Notes under the pieces: model-generated
Seen by the model: only the letters and a program-made list of their open reading frames with translations
Databases searched by the model: none
What the model was told of the DNA's origin: nothing
Position numbers and translations under genes: made by a program
Part shown: positions 33,288-42,797 of the stretch, in pieces
Numbering within the stretch: position 1 is the stretch's first letter
How the letters are laid out: every line of letters starts with the position of its first letter
Assembly (NCBI GenBank): GCA_048270425.1
Contig: JBLWSY010000007.1
Coordinates: 91,462 to 155,461, forward strand
DNA length: 64,000 nt
DNA from: Oceanospirillum sp048270425
GTDB lineage: Bacteria > Pseudomonadota > Gammaproteobacteria > Pseudomonadales > Halomonadaceae
Reading direction: 5' to 3'

Positions 33288-34067
33288 TTAATCATAGACC
33301 TGTTTTTTCTTCCATTGATCCTCTTCTTCCATCATTTTTTCGAACTCTTTGGTCAGCTGATCACCGTCCTGCTGGCCTTCCAGTCGCTGTTGCTGCTCCT
33401 GTTTGGCAGCGGTTTCTTCCAGTTCATCAATACGTTTTTTAGTGGCAAGAATCTGGTCGGTGTAATCACCTGCCTGGTTGTTTTTGCCCATTTCGCTAAT
33501 GACGCGGCGATAGTGGATCGCAGCAATTTTAGGTTTCATCTCCCGCTCAGACTTTTTAGCGGCTGAGACATAGACCTCAATAATTGTTTGAGCAAAGGCT
33601 TTGCGCAGCTGTTTCAGGAATCCTTGGGCGGCACCGTGAGAGATTTTTTTCTCCTGATATTGCACAGAGATATGCTTGTGTAGCAGCTTCAGATTGCGAC
33701 GAACATTGTTGGCAGTCTGAATGTCAGTGACGGGGACAGTGGAAACGTTTTTATTTTTGGTGGCAAATTCGAGCATCTGTTTTGCGTTTTCGAGATGCTT
33801 GGCAACTTTGTCATCAGGGTCCGCTTCATATTGCTGCTGAAACAGTTCAACCACGCTTCGGGAGAGGAATATGCGCATGTCCTGTCCCAGATAGTGAGCG
33901 GGTATCTCTTCCATAAGGAACATCAGGTTTCTGGCACGATCACCCAAAGAGCGAAGATAGCGAATATGGTCAATACGCTTCTTCTCTGCAGCTTGTTTGG
34001 AGTAAACAATAAAAATGAGGCCCAGTGCTAATGAAAGCACAACGCCAAGAATGATCACTGATGACAT
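33288..34067 (-). CDS. Single-pass membrane protein with coiled coil, unknown function
   Basis: 259 residues; not recognised. An N-terminal hydrophobic segment (VIILGVVLSLALGLIFIVY) anchors a long, highly charged helical domain; the last 60 residues look like a coiled coil (RIDELEETAAKQEQQQRLEG) and end acidic. FLMEEIPAHYLGQDMRIFLS is the most structured-looking part. It stands alone between msrB and the tRNA array, with a 39-base gap to msrB. A membrane scaffold is possible but not shown. Confidence 0.8.
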   Translation of the reverse strand: MSSVIILGVVLSLALGLIFIVYSKQAAEKKRIDHIRYLRSLGDRARNLMFLMEEIPAHYLGQDMRIFLSRSVVELFQQQYEADPDDKVAKHLENAKQMLEFATKNKNVSTVPVTDIQTANNVRRNLKLLHKHISVQYQEKKISHGAAQGFLKQLRKAFAQTIIEVYVSAAKKSEREMKPKIAAIHYRRVISEMGKNNQAGDYTDQILATKKRIDELEETAAKQEQQQRLEGQQDGDQLTKEFEKMMEEEDQWKKKQVYD

Positions 34068-34415
34068 TCCAGGTTCCCTTTATCCTGAGCTTTATAATTT
34101 TGGTATCCGATAAGTGTTTCACTTTGTATCAGGCGCTTACTATATATGAAGACAAGCACTGATATCTATTGCCTATCGGCACAATCCCTTAAAACTTAAA
34201 AAAGCAGTTGTGATACACCTTGATGAATAATAAGAGAAAAATCGAGATGGTGCGAATTATAACGGACTGTTTCCTAAAGGCTTTGATGGCAGCTGAGGGC
34301 GCTAAGCAAAACACCGGAAGTTTTTGATAAGAAAAGGAAAAAAGGTGTTGACACCCATTGTGGTGCTCTATAAAATGCGCGCCATCCTTCGATGAGGGGT
34401 TATTTGCAAGATTAC
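34068..34415 (+). promoter_or_regulatory. Upstream region and promoter of the tRNA array
   Basis: About 350 bases without a gene. A near-consensus sigma-70 promoter is visible: TTGACA at 34348-34353, 17 bases, TAAAAT at 34371-34376, then a GC-rich discriminator GCGCGCC. Such a discriminator is typical of stable-RNA promoters under stringent (ppGpp) control. The first tRNA starts 40 bases after the -10. Confidence 0.8.
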
Positions 34416-34491
34416 GTCCCATTCGTCTAGTGGCCTAGGACACCGCCCTTTCACGGCGGTAACAGGGGTTCGAACCCCCTATGGGACGCCA
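34416..34491 (+). tRNA. tRNA-Glu (TTC), copy 1
   Basis: 76 bases including encoded CCA. Acceptor GTCCCAT pairs with ATGGGAC, anticodon TTC in CCCTTTCACGG, T-loop GGTTCGAACC. First of three identical copies. Confidence 0.97.
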
Positions 34492-34529
34492 CTTCTTGCG
34501 CTGTTAAGTTTTACTTGCAGCATTGTGAT

Positions 34530-34605
<76 letters not shown>

Positions 34606-34655
34606 ATTTAACTCTGATACAGAGTTCGCCTAGAAAGAATTAAAACATGTTATAC

Positions 34656-34731
34656 GTCCCATTCGTCTAGTGGCCTAGGACACCGCCCTTTCACGGCGGT
34701 AACAGGGGTTCGAACCCCCTATGGGACGCCA
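34656..34731 (+). tRNA. tRNA-Glu (TTC), copy 2
   Basis: Same sequence as the copy at 34416, with encoded CCA. Confidence 0.97.
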
Positions 34732-34755
34732 TTTTCTGCTTTGAAGCAGTGTGAT

Positions 34756-34831
<76 letters not shown>

Positions 34832-34908
34832 ATTGTTTAAAGATGGTTAATGTGTTGCCGAACTTATCAGGTTTAACTTTAAAGATGTTTCGGTCTTTAA
34901 AGTGTTGC

Positions 34909-34984
34909 GTCCCATTCGTCTAGTGGCCTAGGACACCGCCCTTTCACGGCGGTAACAGGGGTTCGAACCCCCTATGGGACGCCA
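34909..34984 (+). tRNA. tRNA-Glu (TTC), copy 3
   Basis: Same sequence as the other two tRNA-Glu copies. Confidence 0.97.
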
Positions 34985-35007
34985 TTTTCTGCTTTATGCA
35001 GCTTTAT

Positions 35008-35083
<76 letters not shown>

Positions 35084-35090
35084 GATTCTG

Positions 35091-35120
35091 AAAAGCCAGT
35101 CGTTAACGCGACTGGCTTTT
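35091..35120. terminator. Terminator of tRNA array, also facing the 7TM-GGDEF gene
   Basis: 12-bp stem AAAAGCCAGTCG / CGACTGGCTTTT with a 6-base loop and T run; symmetric A/T flanks allow action in both directions. Confidence 0.85.
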
Positions 35121-35183
35121 TTCGTTTTAGCCGATACAAAAATGAACAACAGAGTGAGTGTCGACCTCGTTGTTCTTGGTGGA

Positions 35184-36747
35184 TTATTTGGCTATATCGG
35201 AGCGGTTATCCAGCGGTTCGATCAGACAGAGATCCCGCCCTTGATTTTTGGCGGCATAGAGAAGGTTATCGGCCGCAGCAATCACACTATCTAGATTTGG
35301 GCATTGCTTAGAAGGCATAATCACCGCTCCGACAGATGCAGTAATATTGCCGGAGTGGTGCAATGTTTGGTGTCCGATTTTTTTCTGAAATGTTTCAATT
35401 GCTTCCGATAGTGTCTGCCTGTTTTTATGGCAGATGATGACACCAAACTCTTCGCCACCGAATCGGAAGAGGTCGGCCTGCCACTCTCGCCAGAAATCTC
35501 GCATGCATTTAGCGAGTGCTATCAGAACCTGATCCCCGTCCTGGTGGCCAAAGCTGTCATTAACTTGTTTGAAATGGTCGATATCGAGCAGGATAAATCC
35601 AATAAACTCGTCATGCTGGCGGCAGTGCTCAAGTCGCTTTTCATAGAGGCGAGGCAGACGCCGGCGGTTGAAAAGTCCTGTTAAAGCATCCGTGATGGCA
35701 TCCTGCTTGAGTTGCTTGTTAAGTTCCGTCAGTTGAGCTGTTTTTTCTTCAACTAACTGTTCCAGCTGAGTGTTGTTCTCTTGCTGAAGTCGTAGGTTAG
35801 CTTCAAGAGCGCGTGTTTGCTGGCGTTTTAGCTGGTTTATCTTATCAACCATAGCCAGCGCCAAGACCAGCATCTCAATCAGAGAGCCAATATTTAAGCT
35901 GTTAGAGGTGACGCTGTTTGCTGGGATGATTGCCATAACCTGTGCGTAATAGATAAGAACGGAGGTAATTAGGATCGCCCAGGCTAATGTAAATATTCGG
36001 GCAGACCGACTGCCTTTTATTGCGCGATAGCCAGCAACCCCAAGAATCACCAGTAACTGAAGAGAGGCTGCAGGAATCATCAGGCTAAATACCTGAGCGT
36101 AATACCCCATCAGGGCCATTGTCACAGGGATAAGCTGCAAGGCCGTGAGTGCTAAAATCAACCGGAACATTCGGGGGGTTTTGCTTCTGAGGTTGAGAAA
36201 GGCTGCGGTGAAAAAGCTGAGGCTGATGAATATGGCCGACGATGCTAGCGCGATTATCTGGTTGGCAATCCAAGTGTTTTCCGGCCATAAGAACTGCTGG
36301 GCATAGCCGCGAAAAGCGATATTCCAAATAAAGAAAAAGCCCAGATAGAAGCTGTAAAGGTAGAAATCCCGTTCACGGGTAAGCAGAGCGATTATCAGGT
36401 TGTAAATCAGCAGAATGATTAGAGCACCGTAATAGAAGCCATACCAAAGAGAGTCGCTGATAACCCACTGCCGGTAGGTCTCCAGAGCCATCAGTTGGAA
36501 TGGAATAGCCTCATAAAGCCCATCTTCTGTGTCCAGGCGAATATAGAGGGTTGTACTTTCTTTCGCGGTCAGATCAATGGGAAAAGCAAAAGCGCGAATA
36601 TCTAAAGGTCGGCTGCTGAACTCTCTGCGATCTCCTGTTCTAACGTGTTGACGTAGTCTGCCAGTGTTATCTGTTTCCCAGAAATCAATGTAGTCCTGCA
36701 GTGGCTGATCCAGTAAAAGCACCAGTTGCTGAGTTGTATCGAGGCTG
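35184..36747 (-). pseudogene. 7TMR-DISM diguanylate cyclase, C-terminal part after a frameshift
   Basis: Main part of a broken gene. It begins in the extracellular DISMED2-type domain (LVLLLDQPLQDYIDFWETDN), continues with seven hydrophobic segments (7TMR-DISM), a coiled coil (LEANLRLQQENNTQLEQLVE) and a GGDEF domain with GLFNRRRL, DIDHFKQVNDSFGH and an intact GGEEF. No RxxD inhibition site is seen. No good start exists in this frame; the nearest is a GTG at 36722 inside the domain. A TAA in this frame lies just upstream at the frameshift. Without repair, no membrane-targeted product would be made. Confidence 0.85.
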
Positions 36748-37012
36748 TTTTAAGCTGAATGCGAAGCCAATGTTCGTTTTGATCCATTGAGAAGTTAAGA
36801 ACATCCAATGGGCTTTTTTGCCACTCTGATTCCGGTAATTGAAGAACCGCTTCAAAGTCGTACTTTTTTGTTTGAGACGCTAACAAAGCAGATTGTTGAT
36901 GAACCGAGGAGAGTGACGCAGTTTCATAGGCCAAAGCCTGAGAGGGGATCAAGGCTGATAGCAGAGTAATTATGCCAAAGAAAAGGCAGGTGATCCGGAA
37001 GACGGTGACCAT
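36748..37012 (-). pseudogene. 7TMR-DISM diguanylate cyclase, N-terminal part before the frameshift
   Basis: Signal peptide (FFGIITLLSALIPSQALA) and the first half of a DISMED2 sensor domain, ending in MDQNEHWLRIQLK. After that the frame reads sequence foreign to the family and stops at 36602. One extra A in the A4 run (T4 at 36748-36751 on the + strand) would give QLKNSLDTTQQLVLLLDQ, joining both parts in frame as family members do. ATG at 37012 or GTG at 37021 may start it; neither has a clear ribosome site. Confidence 0.8.
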
Positions 37013-37239
37013 GGGTTTCACATTGATTGTTGCTGAATTTTTCAGATTGTTTTTATATCAGGTCTTTGCAGTATATTGATTATTGCTTATGAGAACGACT
37101 CTTTTCTTCCATTCTGTGGTTGTAATCGGGCTTAACGCCCCTATATCTCTGGCATCCTCTGTACGGTAAAACCGTATCCTGTCTGATTGCGAACTCTGTT
37201 GGCCGTCAGCTGCACTGAATTTTTCAAAAGGTGTTTTTA

Positions 37240-38244
37240 ATGACCGAAGCACACTCCACTCAAGGGCAGTCTGCTAAGGCGCTGTCCATTCGTGGCCTGA
37301 AGAAGGTCTACGCAAATGGTTTTGTCGCTCTTAAAGGAATTGACCTTGATGTTGAACAGGGCGATTTTTTTGCGCTGCTGGGGCCTAATGGTGCCGGTAA
37401 GTCCACGACTCTTGGCATCGTCAGCTCTCTGGTAAACAAATCGGAAGGCAGCGTTTCTATTTTTGGTGTCGATATCGATAAAGATTTCTCAAAGGCGAAG
37501 CGTTTTCTGGGGGTTGTGCCTCAGGAGTTTAACTTTAACCAGTTCGAGAAAGTGAAGGACATCGTCCTGAGTCAGGCGGGTTATTACGGTATTCCCCGTG
37601 AAGAAGCCAAGGCCCGGACAGAGATATTTCTGAAAGAATTGGGCCTGTGGGACAAGCGTGACAACGCAGCCCGTATGTTGTCTGGTGGTATGAAGCGCCG
37701 CCTGATGATCGCCCGGGCTCTGATTCATAAACCTCGCCTGCTGATTCTTGATGAGCCAACGGCTGGTGTCGATATCGAGCTGCGCCGTTCCATGTGGGAG
37801 TTCATCAAGAAGATCAATCGTGAGGAAGGCACCACGATTATTCTTACCACTCACTATCTGGAAGAAGCTGAAAGCCTGTGCCGCAATATCGCCATTATTG
37901 ATCAGGGCGAGATCGTGAAAAACACCACGATTAAGGCGTTGCTGCAGCAGCTGAATACCGAGGTTTTCATTATGGATACCTCTGAAACGCTGACTCAGGC
38001 ACCTCAGATTGAAGGCTTTGAAACCCAGCTGATCGACGAGCACAGCTTTGAAGTGGTGATGCAGCGTGGCCAGCATCTGAATGAGGTGTTTGCCCAGCTT
38101 AACTCAGTGGGCGTCAGCATCAGCTCGATGCGAACCAAGTCGAACCGACTGGAAGAGCTGTTTGTTGAGTTGGTGGAGCAGGATCGTAATAAGCAGGATG
38201 CTGCGAACAAGGAATCCGATCAAAAAGATAAGGTGTCTGCATAA
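37240..38244 (+). CDS. yadG: ABC-2 type transporter ATPase, YadG-like
   Basis: 334 residues from ATG 37240 (AAAAGG 8 bases upstream). Walker A GPNGAGKST, FGVDIDKDFSKAKRFLGVVPQEFNF, signature LSGGMKRRLMIARAL, Walker B LLILDEPTAGVDIELRRSMW, switch His in LTTHYLEEAE; the sequence follows E. coli YadG closely. A charged C-terminal tail is added. With the permease encoded next it forms an exporter of unknown substrate. Confidence 0.93.
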   Translation: MTEAHSTQGQSAKALSIRGLKKVYANGFVALKGIDLDVEQGDFFALLGPNGAGKSTTLGIVSSLVNKSEGSVSIFGVDIDKDFSKAKRFLGVVPQEFNFNQFEKVKDIVLSQAGYYGIPREEAKARTEIFLKELGLWDKRDNAARMLSGGMKRRLMIARALIHKPRLLILDEPTAGVDIELRRSMWEFIKKINREEGTTIILTTHYLEEAESLCRNIAIIDQGEIVKNTTIKALLQQLNTEVFIMDTSETLTQAPQIEGFETQLIDEHSFEVVMQRGQHLNEVFAQLNSVGVSISSMRTKSNRLEELFVELVEQDRNKQDAANKESDQKDKVSA

Positions 38245-39018
38245 ATGAGTGTTCAGGAATATTGGATTGCGTTTACCACCATTATCCATAAAGAGATCAA
38301 TCGCTTTACCCGAATCTGGGCGCAGACTCTGTTGCCGCCTGCGATCACGATGACGCTCTATTTCGTTATCTTCGGTAACCTGATCGGTAGCCGGATTGGT
38401 GAAATGGGTGGTTTCACCTATATGCAGTTTATTGTGCCGGGTCTGATCATGATGTCGGTGATCACTAACTCTTACTCCAACGTCGTATCGTCTTTTTACG
38501 GGGCGCGTTTTCAGAAGAGTATTGAGGAGCTGCTGGTTTCTCCGACGCCAAACTGGATCATTCTGAGTGGTTTCGTGCTGGGTGGTGTTGCCCGTGGCCT
38601 GACGGTTGGTTTTATCGTTACCGTTTTGTCGCTCTTCTTTACTGATCTGCATCTGCACAATCTGGGTATCACCATTCTGGTGGTCCTGATGACCTCGATT
38701 CTGTTTGCGCTGGGCGGTTTTGTGAACGCCATGTTTGCCCGCAGCTTCGATGATATCTCTATCGTGCCGACCTTTATTCTGACCCCGCTGACCTATCTGG
38801 GTGGCGTGTTTTACTCTATCTCCCTGCTGCCGGATTTCTGGCAGGGTGTTTCCATGCTGAACCCGATTCTGTACATGGTGAATACCTTCCGTTACGGCAT
38901 TTTGGGTGTGTCGGATATCGATGTGGTTTATGCCCTGTCCGCAGTTGCCGTCTTTATTGTTGCGATGTTTACCCTGTGTCTGACCCTGTTAAACAAGGGC
39001 AAAGGAATCCGGAGTTAA
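38245..39018 (+). CDS. yadH: ABC-2 type transporter permease, YadH-like
   Basis: 257-residue inner-membrane permease with six hydrophobic segments; follows E. coli YadH closely (TLLPPAITMTLYFVIFGNLI, VPGLIMMSVITNSYSNV, PTFILTPLTYLGGVFYSISL). Starts directly after the yadG stop, so translation is coupled. Partner of YadG. Confidence 0.93.
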   Translation: MSVQEYWIAFTTIIHKEINRFTRIWAQTLLPPAITMTLYFVIFGNLIGSRIGEMGGFTYMQFIVPGLIMMSVITNSYSNVVSSFYGARFQKSIEELLVSPTPNWIILSGFVLGGVARGLTVGFIVTVLSLFFTDLHLHNLGITILVVLMTSILFALGGFVNAMFARSFDDISIVPTFILTPLTYLGGVFYSISLLPDFWQGVSMLNPILYMVNTFRYGILGVSDIDVVYALSAVAVFIVAMFTLCLTLLNKGKGIRS

Positions 39019-39021
39019 TTT

Positions 39022-39900
39022 ATGAGTCATTCCCCTATGGATATCGCAGGCCAAGCTCAGGCTGCCAGTGCCGAAACCTCACAGCTGGGTAAAGAAACTC
39101 AGTATGTGGATCAGTACGATGCCAGTCTTCTGTTCCCGATTCCCCGTCAACCGAAGCGTGACGAGATAGGCCTTGAGCAGCTGGGTGCTGAAGCGGGGCG
39201 CTTGCCTTTCTTCGGTCAGGATATCTGGAACGCCTTTGAGCTGTCCTGGCTGAATGCCAAGGGCAAACCGGAAGTGGCGGTTGCGGTATTCCGTATTCCG
39301 GCGGATTCCGAAAATATTATTGAGTCCAAATCCTTCAAGTTGTATCTGAACTCCTTCAACCAGACTAAATTGTCTGGCCGTCAGGAGCTTCAGGCGACAC
39401 TGGAAAAGGATCTGTCGGCAGCGGCAGGTGCGCCCGTGATTGTTGAGCTGCATGATCTGGATGGTGCGACCGCACTGCAGGTGGTGGAGCCGAAAGGTCG
39501 TTGTATTGATGGTCTGGATATCGAGGTAAAGCACTACCATCCGGAGCCGGCACTGCTGAAAAATCAGAGCGATCTGATCGTTGAAGAGACGCTGTACAGC
39601 CACTTGCTGCGTTCCAACTGTCCGGTGACAGGGCAGCCGGATTGGGCAACGGTTGAGATCAGTTATACCGGTAAGAAGATCGATAAAGCGGGCTTACTGG
39701 CTTATATCATCTCTTTCCGCCAGCACAACGATTTCCACGAGCAGTGTGTTGAGCGCATGTTTGTGGATCTGAGCCTGCGCTGCAAGCCGGAAGAGCTGAC
39801 GGTTGTTGCCCGGTACACCCGTCGTGGTGGTCTGGATATTAATCCGTGGCGCTCTTCAAATCGTCCGGATATGGAAAACCGACGTTTTGTCCGCCAGTAG
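39022..39900 (+). CDS. queF: NADPH-dependent 7-cyano-7-deazaguanine reductase
   Basis: Reduces preQ0 to preQ1 in queuosine synthesis. 292 residues, long two-domain QueF. The QueF motif ESKSFKLYLNSFNQT is at 101-115; the catalytic Cys200 and Asp207 are in RSNCPVTGQPDW. GGAG lies 8 bases before the ATG. Three bases after yadH; the same neighbourhood is found in Pseudomonas. Confidence 0.97.
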   Translation: MSHSPMDIAGQAQAASAETSQLGKETQYVDQYDASLLFPIPRQPKRDEIGLEQLGAEAGRLPFFGQDIWNAFELSWLNAKGKPEVAVAVFRIPADSENIIESKSFKLYLNSFNQTKLSGRQELQATLEKDLSAAAGAPVIVELHDLDGATALQVVEPKGRCIDGLDIEVKHYHPEPALLKNQSDLIVEETLYSHLLRSNCPVTGQPDWATVEISYTGKKIDKAGLLAYIISFRQHNDFHEQCVERMFVDLSLRCKPEELTVVARYTRRGGLDINPWRSSNRPDMENRRFVRQ

Positions 39901-39940
39901 GTTTCAGTCTGGTTAAGGTTTTGCGTTAAATAGCGGAAAC

Positions 39941-39993
39941 AAAAAAGCCAGTGAAACATGCTCATTATGAGTGCGGTTCCACTGGCTTTTTTT
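39941..39993. terminator. Terminator between queF and a convergent gene
   Basis: 13-bp stem AAAAAAGCCAGTG / CACTGGCTTTTTT with a 26-base loop and T run. Works for both strands. Confidence 0.8.
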
Positions 39994-40004
39994 AGGCGGC
40001 TATT

Positions 40005-40856
40005 TTAATCAGGTTTGGGGGATTCGGGTTTTGGACCCTCAGGACCTGACGTTTCTGTTTTGTCAGCTTCGTCTGCCTGCGGCATAGCCTCAGGTTTTGT
40101 TTCTTTCGCTTTTTCTGTATCAGCGTCTGGCGGGGTTGAGATGGCTGGGGCTTTCGCAACGGCTTGTGTGTCGTGGGCTTTCTGTTCTTCTTCAAGCTGC
40201 TTCAGATCGTGTTCATGTTGCTCTTTATAGCGATTCAGTATTTTTTTGGCCTTAGCCAGTTGTTCACGGTAGTGGGTGATTTTCTCTTCAACGGCAGCAG
40301 CCTCTTTACGGCTCAGCTTGATGTACTCCTCAAGGTGGAGCAGCGAGCTATTTTGCTGTGTTGCTATATTTTCAATATTTTCGGCATTGCCGGTGTCTTC
40401 TAGTAATCCTTCGATAAGCTTGCGCATATTCGCTGTCAGCAGCAGCTTCTCATTTAACATCTTGCGCAACTCGGCAATTTCACCGGTGACTTTGACAGCA
40501 TCTTCCTCTGCAAGCTCTGGCGCAACCGGAAGATACCCTTTACCTTCCATCTGAGCTGCGCTGCTGGCCGGTTTTTTAGTATCAGCAGGTTGGCTTTGTG
40601 AATTGCCGGAAGGTGAAGGCTCCGATATGCCAGGCTCCACGGATTCGGTTAAATCTTTACTGGATTCTGTTTCACTGGACTCTGTCATTGCCGCGACGGC
40701 CGGCGGGGGCACTTCCGACTCATTCTGGTTTTCGCCTCTTAGCTCCCGAATCTGTTTTTTCAGAAAGCGGGTGTGCAGAAAGAGAAAAAAGATACCCCCT
40801 GCCAACAACAGGAAGAGTTGTATAATGCCTACCAGTGCCAGTGTGGATAAAACCAT
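40005..40856 (-). CDS. Single-pass membrane protein with coiled coil and low-complexity ends
   Basis: 283 residues; not recognised. N-terminal membrane segment (TLALVGIIQLFLLLAGGIFF) then a basic stop, a Ser/Pro/Glu-rich stretch (about 45-110), a central coiled coil about 120-220 (e.g. EKITHYREQLAKAKKILNRY) and a Pro/Glu/Lys-rich tail. Composition suggests a flexible cytoplasmic linker protein anchored in the inner membrane. No neighbour suggests a function. Confidence 0.75.
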   Translation of the reverse strand: MVLSTLALVGIIQLFLLLAGGIFFLFLHTRFLKKQIRELRGENQNESEVPPPAVAAMTESSETESSKDLTESVEPGISEPSPSGNSQSQPADTKKPASSAAQMEGKGYLPVAPELAEEDAVKVTGEIAELRKMLNEKLLLTANMRKLIEGLLEDTGNAENIENIATQQNSSLLHLEEYIKLSRKEAAAVEEKITHYREQLAKAKKILNRYKEQHEHDLKQLEEEQKAHDTQAVAKAPAISTPPDADTEKAKETKPEAMPQADEADKTETSGPEGPKPESPKPD

Positions 40857-41057
40857 GCCGCCATTTCCTTAAAGACCCGAGTTTAGGCATCATAACCTGT
40901 AAGCCTGCTGATCTCTATTGTTGAATAGAGACAGTAAAAGCATTCTAAAGTGATGAAAAGCATCTGAATGTGAGTGCTTTTAAATAAATGTTTAATTCTG
41001 GTTGGTTCTTTTCCAGAGCTATCTGGCATTCCGATTCAGTTATTAACCGGAGTTGAT

Positions 41058-41618
41058 ATGCAAGCTGAAGCATTATTATTAAATCGAAATTCCCATCCAA
41101 AGTTATCCGGCGAAGTGCCTGATGCTGAGACTCTTGAGTTTTTTTATCAGGCTGCATTGCGCGCCCCTGACCACGGCTGTATTCGTCCGTGGCGTTTTAT
41201 TGAATTTACCGGTGCGGGTCGTGAGCGTTTGGGCGAAATTTTTCATAAAGGCCTGATGGTCCGTAATCCAAATGCTGATGAAGCTCAGCAGAATAAAGTG
41301 CGTATCATGACGTTACGTGCTCCGCTGGTGATTGCTGTTGTTGCTAAAGTTATCGAAGACCATCCTAAAGTGCCTGTGATTGAGCAGCAGCTGTCGGCAG
41401 GTGCAGCTGCCCAGAATATGCTGTTGGCAGCTCATGCCAAAGGCTTGGGGGCAATTTGGCGTACCGGTGACGTGGCTTTTGATCCTGTGGTGAATCAGGA
41501 GCTGGGCCTTGAAGGAGAAGATCAGATCGTAGGTTTTCTTTATATCGGTGACGTTGAAGGCCGTAATAAACCGTTGCCGGAACATAACACTGACGACTTT
41601 GTAGAGCGCTGGGCGTAA
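41058..41618 (+). CDS. Nitroreductase family protein, YdjA-like
   Basis: 186-residue FMN oxidoreductase. ATG 41058 has GGAG 5 bases upstream; longer frames upstream are not family-like. RAPDHGCIRPWRFIEF and AAAQNMLLAAHAKGLGAIWR correspond to YdjA, a small nitroreductase of unknown natural substrate. The C-terminal GFLYIGDVEG is typical. Confidence 0.9.
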   Translation: MQAEALLLNRNSHPKLSGEVPDAETLEFFYQAALRAPDHGCIRPWRFIEFTGAGRERLGEIFHKGLMVRNPNADEAQQNKVRIMTLRAPLVIAVVAKVIEDHPKVPVIEQQLSAGAAAQNMLLAAHAKGLGAIWRTGDVAFDPVVNQELGLEGEDQIVGFLYIGDVEGRNKPLPEHNTDDFVERWA

Positions 41619-41711
41619 CGCGTCTTCTCTGGTCGGATCGGAAGGTTCAAAAGAGCAGCACCTGAAAAATAAATAACCAGACAATGAATGATCGGTAGCA
41701 AGGAGTTGATT

Positions 41712-42164
41712 GTGCAGCAGGCACGGGTTGATCAGTTTTTAGAGCACGTTAAAGCCTCCATCCCTCTGGTAAATCACATGGGGCTTGATCGGGTCACTTT
41801 TGAAAACAATGAAGTTTGTTTTCATGTTTCCTTAGCGCCTAACCTGAATGATAAAGGCACAGGTTTTGGCGGTTCCATCAGTGGACTGTGTACCCTGGCG
41901 GGTTGGGCGCTGACAACGCTGCTGTTGATCGAAGAAGATCTGGAGCGCAGCGCTGTGGTCAAAACCGGAACCATCGACTTTTTTGCTCCGGTCACTTCTG
42001 ATTTTGTGGTGCGTTGTTTCTGTCCTGAAGCGGGAGGAGAAGCGGCTCTGATCGATAAGGTTCGCACAAAAGGTCGCGGCCGCCTGCCGATTGTTGCTGA
42101 AATCAGTCAGGGTGATAAAGTCGCTGTCCGATACAGTGGTGATTACATCGCTCTGGATGCCTGA
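41712..42164 (+). CDS. YiiD C-terminal-type thioesterase-like protein
   Basis: About 150 residues from GTG 41712 (AAGGAG 6 bases upstream; ATG 41688 is less well placed). Hot-dog-fold sequence: INHMGLD-type VNHMGLDRV, KGTGFGGSISGLCTLAGWAL and KTGTIDFFAPVTSDF, matching the putative thioesterase domain at the C-terminus of E. coli YiiD/FabY. It may act on an acyl-ACP or acyl-CoA; a link with the lipid genes downstream of tRNA-Ser is only positional. Confidence 0.82.
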   Translation: MQQARVDQFLEHVKASIPLVNHMGLDRVTFENNEVCFHVSLAPNLNDKGTGFGGSISGLCTLAGWALTTLLLIEEDLERSAVVKTGTIDFFAPVTSDFVVRCFCPEAGGEAALIDKVRTKGRGRLPIVAEISQGDKVAVRYSGDYIALDA

Positions 42165-42241
42165 GGCCGACTCAACCTTAGGCTATAGCAGGGTAAGTAC
42201 TTGAGAATTATAAAAAAGTTATAAAAAATTCCAAAAAATAC

Positions 42242-42270
42242 TTGCCCTTACTAAATCCTGTCCATATAAT
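42242..42270 (+). promoter_or_regulatory. Promoter of tRNA-Ser
   Basis: TTGCCC at 42242-42247, 17 bases, consensus TATAAT at 42265-42270, then GC-rich discriminator ACGCGCC as in the other tRNA promoter in this window. Confidence 0.8.
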
Positions 42271-42316
42271 ACGCGCCATCTGTTGAGCAGCAAGCGTTGC
42301 TTTGTTCAGATATTGC

Positions 42317-42404
42317 GGAGAGGTGGCCGAGTGGTCGAAGGCGCACGCCTGGAAAGTGTGTATATCGAAAGGTATCGAGGGTTCGAATCCCTCCTTCTCC
42401 GCCA
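42317..42404 (+). tRNA. tRNA-Ser (GGA)
   Basis: 88 bases with encoded CCA and a long variable arm. Acceptor GGAGAGG / CCTTCTCC region, anticodon GGA in CCTGGAAAG, T-loop GGTTCGAATCC. It marks the left border of the accessory block. Confidence 0.95.
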
Positions 42405-42412
42405 CGAATTCT

Positions 42413-42448
42413 AAAGCCCGCTAACTCATTGAGTTAGCGGGCTTTTTT
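42413..42448. terminator. Terminator after tRNA-Ser
   Basis: 16-bp perfect stem AAAGCCCGCTAACTCA / TGAGTTAGCGGGCTTT with a T run. Confidence 0.9.
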
Positions 42449-42797
42449 GTTTTTAGAGTTTAGCTCGAGAGAGGTTTCTCCACGATAACCTGAGCAACTC
42501 TTGTCCCTAGGACTCAAATGACGCTTCAGAGCCTTCCAGATAAAAAAGCCACATCCGTTTGAATCTTTCGTCGTAGCCGTTTTTACTGAGTTCGGGCCAG
42601 GATTCAATAAATCGCTTTCGCCGGTATCATTCCCAAGCTTCATAGATGGCAGATCTTTATAAAAAGATTGTTAAATTTCCAACCTAAAAGGGTTCATCAA
42701 CTTGGTTAGGAACGTAAAGAAACGCTCTCAGAGAATGTACTGAACAGGCCAGTAGCTGGGGGTTATCGGGTTGTTTTTCGCTCATGGCTTATACCTA
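42449..42797. other. Gene-poor border between tRNA-Ser and the lipid block
   Basis: About 350 bases with no supported gene. A 69-codon frame on the minus strand has no recognisable similarity and no clear ribosome site; it could be a decayed remnant. No integrase gene or second copy of the tRNA end was found by eye. Confidence 0.35.

Noticed and set aside
42434..42643. 69-codon minus-strand frame after tRNA-Ser
   Set aside because: Overlaps the terminator stem, no similarity and no ribosome site; at best a remnant.
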